This document shows, one piece after another, positions 54,528-63,138 of a stretch of 64,000 nt of DNA (positions are counted from its first letter, which is position 1; each line of letters opens with the position of its first letter). The position numbers and the translations under genes are program-made. The notes under the pieces are model-generated. The model was given only the letters and a program-made list of their open reading frames with translations. It made no database searches and was not told the origin of the DNA. The stretch is from CAVPJC01 sp963705155 (lineage in GTDB: Bacteria > Chloroflexota > Anaerolineae > Anaerolineales > UBA4823), in contig CAVPJC010000013.1 of NCBI GenBank assembly GCA_963705155.1, positions 496,001 to 560,000 on the forward strand. The letters are read 5' to 3'.

Positions 54528-57209
54528 ATGAAGAAGCGTTGGATTATTCTTGTTCTGACAATCTTGTTCCTATGGGTGATCGTATCCCGTTTTACTGAAC
54601 TCGAGCAGTTGAGAAGTACCCTGGCTCAAGGAAGGTGGGAGTGGGCGCTGGCGGCGGTCTTTTCACAGATGGTCTATTACACTGTGTTTGCCAGTTCGTA
54701 CCAATCTGCATTTTTTACGGTTGGTATTCAAACCCGCACAAGAGATATGATTCCTGTTACGCTCGGGTCGCTGTTCGTTAATGTAGTAGTGCCTGCAGGT
54801 GGGGCAGGCGGGGCGGCGCTTTTTGCCGAAGATCTGGTGCGGCGCGGAAAATCCGCAGCCGGCGCGGCGGCCGGGGTACTGCTGCAACTCATTGCCGATT
54901 TCAGCGCTTTTGCATTGCTGCTTATTCCGGGGATGATTTATCTCTTCATCGAACACGATTTGAAATCCTATGAAATCGTGGCGGCACTCATTTTACTTCT
55001 GATTACCCTTGGTTTGAGCAGTATCCTGCTGGTAGGCGTCTGGAAACCGGCCTGGCTGCATCGCCTTTTTGTCTGGTCGCATCGAACTACCAACTGGGTG
55101 TTTGGTCGTCTCAACCGTTCGCTTTCGCTGGCAGACGATTGGGCGCAAAAGAATGCCGACGAGTTTAACCAGGCCGCTGCAGCGGCAGCACGCCACCCGT
55201 CACGTCTGGCGCGCACGGTTGTCGTCGCCTTACTGGCGCACTTTATCGACATTGTTACATTATTTCTAATTTTCCGCGCCTTCAATCAATCCATTGGGTT
55301 GGGCGCACTATTAGCGGGTTATGCCGTTGGGATACTGTTCTGGATTGTTTCTGTTACTCCACAGGGCATCGGTGTGGTAGAAGGCATGATGGCGCTGACG
55401 TTTACTTCTCTTGGCATCCCTGGGGCAGTGGCGGCGACTGTGGCGCTGGCCTTTCGCGGGTTGACGTTTTGGATGCCAATGCTGTTAGGCTATTTTGCAG
55501 TTCAGCGGATACGCACCTTTGGTGAAAACCGCCGCATCCTGACCAAAACCTGGGGTGTTCGCTTCGCAGCCATTTTTGTGGCATTGATGGGGGTCGTCAA
55601 CGTTCTATCAGCGGTAACACCCTCGCTGGCCGACCGACTGCTTTTTCTTGAAAAATATTCGCCGTTCACCGTTCGCCATGGCGGACACCTGGCTGCGGCG
55701 CTTTCGGGTTTTGCCTTGTTGATGCTGGCTGGAGGACTGGCGCGCCGAAAATACATGGCATGGATCCTGGCGCTGGGCGTATTGGCTATATCGGTCATCA
55801 GTCATTTGGTCAAAGGTTTGGATTACGAAGAGGCGGCGCTGGCCAGTGGTCTGATGCTGGTCCTTTGGCTGATGCGCGCTAATTTCCACGCTCGTTCTGA
55901 CCGCCCATCCATCCGGCAGGGACTACTGGCGGTCATCGGGGCATTGATGTTTACACTGGCTTACGGATTAACCGGATTTTTCCTGCTTGATCGCCAATAC
56001 AGCATCAATTTTGGTTTTTGGGATGCGCTGCGTCAGACGGTGATCATGTTTACTCAGTTTTATGACCCTGGTCTGATTCCTTTAACGCATTTTGGACGTT
56101 TCTTTGCAGATTCAATTTACACAGTTGGTGCGGTGACATTTGGCTACGCCGGTTTCATGCTGCTTCGACCGGTCTTTATACGTGAGCCAGCCACGCCAGG
56201 CGAGCGCGCCCGGGCAAGAGAAATCGTGGAGAAATTTGGCCACTCTTCCCTGGCGCGTTTTTTGTTATTTGATGACAAACGCTATTTCTTTACCCCGGGA
56301 GGCTCGGTAATTGGATATGCTCTGGTCGGTCGGACTGCCGTCGCCCTGGGAGACCCAATCGGCCCATCAGACGACCTGATATTAGCTATTCAGGCTTTTT
56401 CCAGCCTCTGCCAGCGGAATGACTGGTTGCCTGTTTTTTACCAAACCCAACCAGCAACGCTTGAGCTGTACAAAAAAAACGGGTTCGACGCGCTCAGCGT
56501 GGGCGAAGAGGGTGTCGTTAATTTGGAGCTATTCACGATGGAAGGCAAGGCGGGTAAGGCATTGCGTACCCCGGTCAACAAGCTGGCAAACGCGGGATAT
56601 ACATTTATGCTCCACCAGCCGCCTATTTCGGATGAATTGCTCGATCAACTACGCGTTATCAGTGATGAATGGCTGGCAAGCATGCACGGCACGGAGAAGA
56701 AATTCTCGCTCGGTTGGTTCGATGGTGAGTACGTTCGGAATTCGCCGATTGGGGCAGTTCATACCCCCGAAGGTTGGATCAGCGCTTTCGCTAACATTGT
56801 GTCAGAATATCAACTCAACGAAATCACCATTGACCTCATGCGCCGTCACCATGAAATCGAAAATGGCACAATGGAATTCCTATTCGTTTCGTTGTTCCAG
56901 TGGGCAAAAGCGCAGGGTTATAAGGGTTTCAACCTGGGATTGAGTTCCCTATACGGGGTTGGTGAGCAGACCGGCGATCCAGCTATTGAACGGGTGATGC
57001 ATTGGGTATATGAGAATGTCAATCAGTTTTATAATTTCAAGGGATTGCATTCTTTCAAAGAAAAATTCCACCCGGAGTGGTCGCCGCGATATCTCATTTA
57101 TCCAGGTGCAGCAAACCTGGCTCAAGCCTGGCTGGCTGTGGTGACAGCTAATTCGGGTAACGACAATATTATTCTGCAGTATTTTAAAAACAAAAAGAGG
57201 ATTCGGTAA
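54528..57209 (+). CDS. mprF: MprF-type phosphatidylglycerol lysyltransferase/flippase
   Basis: An intact 893-residue protein. The N-terminal half (~residues 5-520) has about fourteen membrane segments, the flippase-like UPF0104 part (LGSLFVNVVVPAGGAGGAALFAEDL, VTPQGIGVVEGMMAL). The C-terminal ~310 residues are the cytosolic DUF2156 aminoacyl-transferase (FFTPGGSVIGYALVGRTAVALGDPIGP, FNLGLSSLYGVG, FYNFKGLHSFKEKFHPEWSPRYL). MprF attaches an amino acid from aminoacyl-tRNA to phosphatidylglycerol and flips it, making the envelope more positive and resistant to cationic peptides. The amino acid (Lys, Ala or Arg) is not readable. ATG 54528 with GGGAGCAG upstream. The window also holds other envelope genes, but not next to it. 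Confidence 0.92.
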   Translation: MKKRWIILVLTILFLWVIVSRFTELEQLRSTLAQGRWEWALAAVFSQMVYYTVFASSYQSAFFTVGIQTRTRDMIPVTLGSLFVNVVVPAGGAGGAALFAEDLVRRGKSAAGAAAGVLLQLIADFSAFALLLIPGMIYLFIEHDLKSYEIVAALILLLITLGLSSILLVGVWKPAWLHRLFVWSHRTTNWVFGRLNRSLSLADDWAQKNADEFNQAAAAAARHPSRLARTVVVALLAHFIDIVTLFLIFRAFNQSIGLGALLAGYAVGILFWIVSVTPQGIGVVEGMMALTFTSLGIPGAVAATVALAFRGLTFWMPMLLGYFAVQRIRTFGENRRILTKTWGVRFAAIFVALMGVVNVLSAVTPSLADRLLFLEKYSPFTVRHGGHLAAALSGFALLMLAGGLARRKYMAWILALGVLAISVISHLVKGLDYEEAALASGLMLVLWLMRANFHARSDRPSIRQGLLAVIGALMFTLAYGLTGFFLLDRQYSINFGFWDALRQTVIMFTQFYDPGLIPLTHFGRFFADSIYTVGAVTFGYAGFMLLRPVFIREPATPGERARAREIVEKFGHSSLARFLLFDDKRYFFTPGGSVIGYALVGRTAVALGDPIGPSDDLILAIQAFSSLCQRNDWLPVFYQTQPATLELYKKNGFDALSVGEEGVVNLELFTMEGKAGKALRTPVNKLANAGYTFMLHQPPISDELLDQLRVISDEWLASMHGTEKKFSLGWFDGEYVRNSPIGAVHTPEGWISAFANIVSEYQLNEITIDLMRRHHEIENGTMEFLFVSLFQWAKAQGYKGFNLGLSSLYGVGEQTGDPAIERVMHWVYENVNQFYNFKGLHSFKEKFHPEWSPRYLIYPGAANLAQAWLAVVTANSGNDNIILQYFKNKKRIR

Positions 57210-57264
57210 GCCGAGAATCTGAGTGGGAGCACCGCATCAACCCACGTTGGAGACTTTTTTGGAA

Positions 57265-59049
57265 ATGGAATTACCTGTAACTGGCTCATTAATGACGCGC
57301 TGGGCAAAAGAGGTGTCGCCAGAAAACGCGTGGAGTGATTACCCTCGCCCTCAAATGAACCGACCCAGGTGGCTAAATCTTAACGGTCTATGGGATTATG
57401 CCATCATTCCCATTGAAAAAGAAACGGTGATGACATTCACCGGCAAAATTCTGGTGCCATTTCCAGTTAAATCGGCTCTTTCAGGGGTCAAGCAGGAACT
57501 GAAGCCTGATGAACGATTGTGGTACAAGCGCAGTTTTAACATCCCTCTAGATTGGCAGGGGCAGCGCATTCTGCTTCACTTCGGGGCAGTAGATTGGCAA
57601 ACCAGCGTGTGGCTAAATGGGGATTTTTTGGGGATCCACCAGGGAGGTTATCTGCCTTTCCAGTTCGAGATTACCCCACACCTGAACGGCGGAGAGAATG
57701 AGCTGATCGTTGCGGTTTGGGATCCGACCGATGCACACTGGCAGCAGCGTGGTAAACAGGTGCGCTCACCTCAATCCATCTGGTACACCCAGGTATCGGG
57801 CATCTGGCAGACTGTGTGGTTGGAGCCGGTACCACAGACCTACATCTCAAGGCTAAGAATAACCCCGGATATCGATGCAGAAAATGTGAATGTAGAAATT
57901 TCCCTTGCTGGAAGCTCCATCCCAAAATCCCAAATCGGGCTTGTTCAGGTGTACGAGGCCGGCAACCTGGTCTGTCAAGCGACGGTGGATGCTGTTTCCG
58001 GGATTGTCACCCTGCCGGTACCGCAGCCCAGGTTATGGAGCCCGGATACGCCTCACCTGTATGACCTGGTCGTGGAAATGGCCGGTGACCGTGTGGAGAG
58101 CTACTTCGGTATGCGAAAGTTCAGCTTAGGAAGGGATGACCATGGCAGGGTGCGGTTATGTCTGAACAACCGGCCGGTATTCCAGTTCGGCCCCCTTGAC
58201 CAGGGTTACTGGCCGGATGGGCTGTACACACCTCCCAGCGCAGCCGCCATGCGCTTTGATTTAGAAATGGTGAAAAAGCTGGGGTGCAATATGCTAAGGA
58301 AGCACATAAAAATTGAACCGGCGCGCTACTATTATGACTGCGACAGATTGGGGTTGATCGTCTGGCAAGATATGATGAATGGCGGCAAGGCAGTCAGCGC
58401 GGAAACATCCTACCTGACCATTCTATTTGGCTCGCGGCGGCGGGATAGTGATTATCGTTATGCCGGGAGGGAAGAGGCCAATTCGCGCGACGATTACCGG
58501 CGAGAGTTGCGAGAAATGGTGGATCACCTGGTAAATTTTACCTGTATCGGGGTATGGGTGCCTTTTAACGAGGGATGGGGGCAGTTTGACGCCCGCGAAA
58601 CTGCTCACTGGCTAAAACGCTATGATCCAACCCGGCTGGTAGATCACGCCAGCGGGTGGTTTGACCAGGGCGGCGGCGACTGTAAAAGTTTGCATGTCTA
58701 TTTTAAAAAATTGCCCCGGAACAAGCCAGAAAAAATGAGAGCGATGGTTTTATCCGAGTTTGGCGGCTATGCCCTTAACTTCACCGGGCACACCTGGCAG
58801 CCGGACAATGAGTTCGGTTACCGCAAGTACACCACCGTTGGGGCGTTGACCGAAGCCTATCTCGACTTATTAGAAAAACAACTCAAACCCTGGATCAAAA
58901 GAGGTCTGTCGGCTGCTATATATACTCAGACAACCGACGTGGAAATCGAGGTCAACGGTTACCTGACCTATGATCGGGAAATTGAGAAAATGGATTTTCA
59001 AAGGATACGGCAGGCTCACCAGGATTTGATAAACACAAATTTATCCTGA
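57265..59049 (+). CDS. Glycoside hydrolase family 2 protein
   Basis: About 594 residues with the family 2 layout: N-terminal sugar-binding jelly roll (RWLNLNGLWDYAI, LWYKRSFNIP, HFGAVDWQTSVWLNGDFLG), an immunoglobulin-like domain (LRITPDIDAENVNVEI) and a TIM barrel. The acid/base Glu is in GVWVPFNEGWGQFD and the likely nucleophile Glu in MVLSEFGGY. Cytoplasmic, since no signal peptide is seen. ATG 57265 is chosen; GTG 57223, TTG 57259 and ATG 57292 are all possible and none has a strong ribosome site. The barrel closely resembles beta-galactosidase/beta-glucuronidase-type enzymes; the sugar cannot be fixed. It does not neighbour other sugar genes. Confidence 0.85.
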   Translation: MELPVTGSLMTRWAKEVSPENAWSDYPRPQMNRPRWLNLNGLWDYAIIPIEKETVMTFTGKILVPFPVKSALSGVKQELKPDERLWYKRSFNIPLDWQGQRILLHFGAVDWQTSVWLNGDFLGIHQGGYLPFQFEITPHLNGGENELIVAVWDPTDAHWQQRGKQVRSPQSIWYTQVSGIWQTVWLEPVPQTYISRLRITPDIDAENVNVEISLAGSSIPKSQIGLVQVYEAGNLVCQATVDAVSGIVTLPVPQPRLWSPDTPHLYDLVVEMAGDRVESYFGMRKFSLGRDDHGRVRLCLNNRPVFQFGPLDQGYWPDGLYTPPSAAAMRFDLEMVKKLGCNMLRKHIKIEPARYYYDCDRLGLIVWQDMMNGGKAVSAETSYLTILFGSRRRDSDYRYAGREEANSRDDYRRELREMVDHLVNFTCIGVWVPFNEGWGQFDARETAHWLKRYDPTRLVDHASGWFDQGGGDCKSLHVYFKKLPRNKPEKMRAMVLSEFGGYALNFTGHTWQPDNEFGYRKYTTVGALTEAYLDLLEKQLKPWIKRGLSAAIYTQTTDVEIEVNGYLTYDREIEKMDFQRIRQAHQDLINTNLS

Positions 59050-59054
59050 CCTGG

Positions 59055-59087
59055 GCGCTGAAAGGTCCTTCCAGTTTAGTTCAGCGC
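59055..59087. terminator. Hairpin between the convergent glycosidase and DRTGG genes
   Basis: GCGCTGAA at 59055-59062 and TTCAGCGC at 59080-59087, an 8-base perfect stem with a 17-base loop, in the 41-base gap between two stop codons. No T tract follows on either strand, so it is a weaker terminator candidate. Confidence 0.35.
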
Positions 59088-59090
59088 GCA

Positions 59091-60164
59091 CTATGCCTGA
59101 AGGCCGATGGTTTGATACAGCCGTTTCAGGTCGATATGCTCTGCAACCAGATCTTCAAACTGCTTGAGTTTAGCAGATTGGGCAAGGCGGGTTTTACCAA
59201 AGATCTTTTCGATCGCTTCGATGGCTTCCATAGTGTTCATCGGCACCAGCAAGACCGCCACACCAAACTCCTCCGCCTGGCGCACGATCAGCGGGCTGGG
59301 CTGCAGGTTGCCGGTGAGGATGAGGCAGGTGGTGGATGTTTCAAGAGCTGCCAGTTGAATATCGGTGCGATCGCCACCGGTGATGACTGCTTTATTCATC
59401 TGCTTGCGGAAGCGGCTCAGGGCGGCTTCCGCAGTCATAGCTCCCACGGTTAGCGATTCTACCAGAGCCTCACGATTTGTCTGGCGGGTGAGTACCTGAG
59501 CGTTGAGGGTAGTGATGATTTCGTCGACAGTTATCGCTTCAAGGCCGCGCTTTTCAGGAAGTGATCCGAATACCTGTATGCCTTGTTTTGCCAGGAACGG
59601 CATAGCGGTTTTCGTGACAAAATCAGAATATTCAGCCGGTACGCGGTTGATGATGATCCCAACCATGGATTGACCTAACCGGGTACGAGCGGCGAGTGCA
59701 TCATCCAACAGGCGAACAGGGTCGCGGAACTTTACCACGACGAGCACCGCGCTGCCGAGCGCTGCGGCAACTGCCGGCGTGGGCAGGCCGACAGCGTAAC
59801 CTTCACGCATGCTTGCGCCGCCTTCCAACAGGAGCATGTCTTGCCCGTTGGCAGCGGCTGTGGCAGCCGACAGCACTTTCTCCATCAGATCTTGCAGACC
59901 GGGGTGGAGTAAGTGATCGGCAAGGTTTTCCGGTGTGATGACAACGGGGGATAGCTCCCAGGGGGCTGCTGTCAAGCCAAGCACATCTTTCACAAACCCG
60001 GCATCTTCATCTGCTATATGTCCACCGGTACGCCAGGGCTGAAGGCTGAGGGGTTTCAGATAGCCCACCTGATAGCCATCGGCCTGCATGCGTTTTCCCA
60101 GGGCCAGGCAGGTGGCAGTTTTTCCGGAATAGCGTTCAACAGAAGTGATATAGAGTGATTTCAT
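59091..60164 (-). CDS. BioD-like/DRTGG-domain protein (phosphotransacetylase N-terminal type)
   Basis: A 357-residue protein with an N-terminal P-loop domain of the BioD-like type (SLYITSVERYSGKTATCLALG near residue 1-20) and a C-terminal DRTGG domain (AVITGGDRTDIQLAAL). This pair is the regulatory N-terminal part of phosphotransacetylases (Pta) without the catalytic domain. ATG 60164; GTG 60170 is an alternative. It lies downstream of the ADP-forming acetyl-CoA synthetase gene on the same strand, 72 bases away, which fits a role in acetyl-phosphate/acetyl-CoA control. It may bind a nucleotide and regulate the synthetase. Confidence 0.85.
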   Translation of the reverse strand: MKSLYITSVERYSGKTATCLALGKRMQADGYQVGYLKPLSLQPWRTGGHIADEDAGFVKDVLGLTAAPWELSPVVITPENLADHLLHPGLQDLMEKVLSAATAAANGQDMLLLEGGASMREGYAVGLPTPAVAAALGSAVLVVVKFRDPVRLLDDALAARTRLGQSMVGIIINRVPAEYSDFVTKTAMPFLAKQGIQVFGSLPEKRGLEAITVDEIITTLNAQVLTRQTNREALVESLTVGAMTAEAALSRFRKQMNKAVITGGDRTDIQLAALETSTTCLILTGNLQPSPLIVRQAEEFGVAVLLVPMNTMEAIEAIEKIFGKTRLAQSAKLKQFEDLVAEHIDLKRLYQTIGLQA

Positions 60165-60236
60165 ATTCACAAATCCTGTAGTTTTTGATTGACAAGGCGC
60201 TCATTCTTTACAATTTCGGTCACCGGTGGAGTGCCG

Positions 60237-62351
60237 TTATTCGTTGGCAGACTTGCTGAGGACAAGGCGCATATCGATGGCTACAGCTCCCTGTCCGCGA
60301 GGGTAAACCATCAGCGGGTTAATATCCAACTCGGCAATTTCAGGAAAATCCTGAACGAGTTGTGCAATACGCAATAGAGTATCAACGATGGCATCCTTAT
60401 CGACGGCGGGTTTGCCGCGCACTCCGTCCAACAGGGCATGGGCACGGATTTCGGATAACATTTCTTCAGCTTCTCGACGGGAAAAAGGCGCAATGCGGAA
60501 GGTGACATCTTTCAATGTTTCCACGTAAATGCCACCCAGACCAAAAGTGACAAGGGGGCCAAACTGCGGGTCGCGATTCATCCCCACAAGCACTTCGAGG
60601 CCGCCTGCCGGCATCATTTCCTGCACCAGGCAGCCCCAGATACGAGCATCTGGCACATAGCGTTGGGCACGATAAACCATCAACTCGAAGGCGTCGCGGA
60701 CCTCTTCGGCACTGGCAAGACCCACCTTTACGCCGCCCACATCGGTTTTGTGGAGGATGTCTGGAGATGCGATTTTCAAGACCACCGGATAGCCAATCTG
60801 GGAGGCGATCTCTATGGCGCGGTCGGGTGATTCAGCCACTTCTGAGCGAGGTATGCGCATCTGGTATGCCTGCAATATCTGACGGGCTTCCGCGTCGCCA
60901 ATCGAGGCGCGGTCATCGGAGCGTACCTGATGGATGACGCTGCGTACAAGGGCATGGTCGGCCTCGAATTGCTCAAATTCAGGCTGCGGTCGGGCCTGGA
61001 TGGCACGATAATCGGCCATCGCCCGAAATGCCAGGGCAGCCCTTTCGGGGAAGGCGTAATTTGGCACTCCGTTTTTATTGAGAATATCAATTCCACTGGC
61101 GACGCGAGCCTCACCCATAAAACAGGCCAGGACAGGTTTTTGGCTTTGGCGAGCCAGGTTGCCGATTGCTTCTGCGGTTGCCTCAATTTCTGTCATAGCC
61201 TGTGGGGTTAGCACTACCAAAAGACCATCAGCATTGGGGTCAGCGGCGACTGTCTCCAGGGCGAAGCGGTAGCGGTCGGCGCGGGCATCACCTAGAACAT
61301 CCACTGGGTTTGCAGCGCTGGCAGCGTCTGGAAGGTATTGTTCCAGGGCGATGATCGTTTCATTCTGGAACCGGGCCATGGTCAACCCGGCGCGCTCCAG
61401 GGCATCGGTAGCCAGGATGCCAGGACCACCAGCGTTGGTGATGATGGCAATTCGATCACCCGTCAAGGGCGGCTGGTACCCGATCGCCAGGGCCATATCG
61501 AACAGGGATTGCATCGATTCGGCGCGCAAAATGCCAGCCTGCCGGAAGGCAGCCTGATAGGCCTGTTCCGAGCCAGCCAGGCTGCCAGTATGCGATGAAA
61601 CCGCCCGCGAACCTGATTGTGTGACGCCCGATTTGATGGCAATCACCGGTTTCCGTGGCGTGATCTGGCGCGCCGCCTGGATGAAGCGCTGCCCATCGGG
61701 CATACCTTCACTGTAAATCATGATAACGCGGGTGTTGAGATCGTCAGCCCAGGCTTGCAGCAGATCAATTTCGCTGACATCGGCTTTATTGCCCAAACTG
61801 ACAAATTTGGAAAGGCCCAGCCGGCCTGCCAGGGCAATATCCAGCACGGCGGTGCCGAGCGCTCCGGACTGCGACATGAATGCCATCGGGCCTGCTGGCG
61901 GGGTGCCGGCGGCAAAAGAGGCATTCAGGGGTGTGAAGGTGTCGATCACTCCCAGGCAGTTCGGACCAATCAGGCGAATATTGAACTGCCGGGCGATGTC
62001 AATCAACTCACGCTCGCGCTCCAGGCCCTCCATGCCGGCCTCACGAAATCCGGCGCTGATAATGATGGCAGCCGGAATTCCTTTTTGCCCGCAGGTACGG
62101 AGCGCTTCGGGCACATGCGCATAAGGGATGACGATTACAGCCAGTTCCACCGGGTCAGGGATATCCAGCACTGAAGGGTAACACTGAAACCCGAGGATCT
62201 CACCGCCCTGCAAATTAATTGGATAAACGCTGCCGCGTTTAGAGTATCCACAATCTGCCAGGTTTTTAATAACAGCGTGGCCTAGCTTGGCAGGATTGGC
62301 CGATGCGCCAATGACTGCAACGGAAGCGGGCTCAAAAAATGGTTTTAACAT
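60237..62351 (-). CDS. ADP-forming acetate-CoA ligase (acetyl-CoA synthetase, fused subunits)
   Basis: An intact 704-residue NDP-forming acyl-CoA ligase. It converts acetyl-CoA (or another acyl-CoA), ADP and phosphate to acetate, CoA and ATP, a substrate-level ATP source common in archaea and some Chloroflexota. CoA-binding domain: SVAVIGASANPAKLGHAV and the phosphohistidine region SSHTGSLAG near 255; ligase domain MSQSGALGTAVLD; C-terminal ATP-grasp: GYPVVLKIASPDILHKTDVGGV and LDINPLMV. Alpha and beta subunits are fused in one chain, in alpha-beta order. ATG 62351. A DRTGG protein follows, so both may be co-transcribed. Confidence 0.92.
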   Translation of the reverse strand: MLKPFFEPASVAVIGASANPAKLGHAVIKNLADCGYSKRGSVYPINLQGGEILGFQCYPSVLDIPDPVELAVIVIPYAHVPEALRTCGQKGIPAAIIISAGFREAGMEGLERERELIDIARQFNIRLIGPNCLGVIDTFTPLNASFAAGTPPAGPMAFMSQSGALGTAVLDIALAGRLGLSKFVSLGNKADVSEIDLLQAWADDLNTRVIMIYSEGMPDGQRFIQAARQITPRKPVIAIKSGVTQSGSRAVSSHTGSLAGSEQAYQAAFRQAGILRAESMQSLFDMALAIGYQPPLTGDRIAIITNAGGPGILATDALERAGLTMARFQNETIIALEQYLPDAASAANPVDVLGDARADRYRFALETVAADPNADGLLVVLTPQAMTEIEATAEAIGNLARQSQKPVLACFMGEARVASGIDILNKNGVPNYAFPERAALAFRAMADYRAIQARPQPEFEQFEADHALVRSVIHQVRSDDRASIGDAEARQILQAYQMRIPRSEVAESPDRAIEIASQIGYPVVLKIASPDILHKTDVGGVKVGLASAEEVRDAFELMVYRAQRYVPDARIWGCLVQEMMPAGGLEVLVGMNRDPQFGPLVTFGLGGIYVETLKDVTFRIAPFSRREAEEMLSEIRAHALLDGVRGKPAVDKDAIVDTLLRIAQLVQDFPEIAELDINPLMVYPRGQGAVAIDMRLVLSKSANE

Positions 62352-62358
62352 AACTCGA

Positions 62359-63120
62359 TCACTTTTTGGTGATGGTTATCAACACGATAGTTTTACCATC
62401 CAGAGGATTGACACTCAAGGTGACGAGGGCCTTACGGTCTTCCTTGTCAAATATGAGCACGGCGGTGTTTGCCGTTTCGAGACCGCCTTCAACAATATTG
62501 TTCCAGTTATTCACCGGCATATGGATTTTATAGAATTCCAGCACTTCTTGAAAAGTCTGCGCTGTGAAATAAGAAACGAGGCCTGCGGATGCAAACAGGT
62601 TCTCTTTTTCGCCGTCCACAAAGGGTATATCCTGAGGAGCCTGATCCATACCGCCTGCAAACTGGGTGGCGGCAGCCTGGGCGGTTTCCATCAGGCCAGG
62701 TCCCTGTTCGGTGGCGAAAGCACCGGCAGTTTCCAACAATCCCGGGACCTGTTGAGTAACCGCGGCGCGGGCTGTTTCCACCAGACCCGGGTGCTCGGTT
62801 GCGGCTGCGCGGGCGGTGCTCATTAATTCCGGACCATGCTCGGTTGCAATCGCCTGAGCAGTTTGCAGCAAACCGCTGTCGCCGAACTCGGTAGCCGCAG
62901 CCTGTGCGGTCTGCAGGAATTTATTCCCACCAACCTGGGTGATGACGGCGCGAGCCGTGCTGACGACATCCATACCCTGGCGGATGTCCGTGGCAACTGA
63001 TTCGGCGGTGTTTTTTGTTCCAATGAATTGTTCGCCGATGCCTGAAACGAGACTGCAAGCCATGCTGGCGAGGATGAAGAAGAAGATGACTAACCTGGGA
63101 ACAAGCTTTTTTCCAGACAT
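62359..63120 (-). CDS. Lipoprotein with tandem ~15-residue helical repeats
   Basis: A 253-residue exported lipoprotein: N-terminal KKLVPRLVIFFFILASMAC, with a lipobox (SMAC) and Cys22. Residues ~50-170 hold about seven degenerate repeats of about 15 residues of the form L-x-x-T-A-x-A-x-A-T-E-x-x-P-G (QTAQAAATEFG, STARAAATEHPG, ETARAAVTQQVPG, ETAQAAATQFAGG). The C-terminal ~75 residues form a beta-rich domain (FYKIHMPVNNWNNIVEGG, AVLIFDKEDRKALVTLSV). Amphipathic helical repeats of this kind may build a rod or bind membrane; no function is known. ATG 63120. It sits just upstream of the acetyl-CoA synthetase gene on the same strand; a functional link is unproven. Confidence 0.75.
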   Translation of the reverse strand: MSGKKLVPRLVIFFFILASMACSLVSGIGEQFIGTKNTAESVATDIRQGMDVVSTARAVITQVGGNKFLQTAQAAATEFGDSGLLQTAQAIATEHGPELMSTARAAATEHPGLVETARAAVTQQVPGLLETAGAFATEQGPGLMETAQAAATQFAGGMDQAPQDIPFVDGEKENLFASAGLVSYFTAQTFQEVLEFYKIHMPVNNWNNIVEGGLETANTAVLIFDKEDRKALVTLSVNPLDGKTIVLITITKK

Positions 63121-63138
63121 ACCTTCCCCTTTGTTTTC

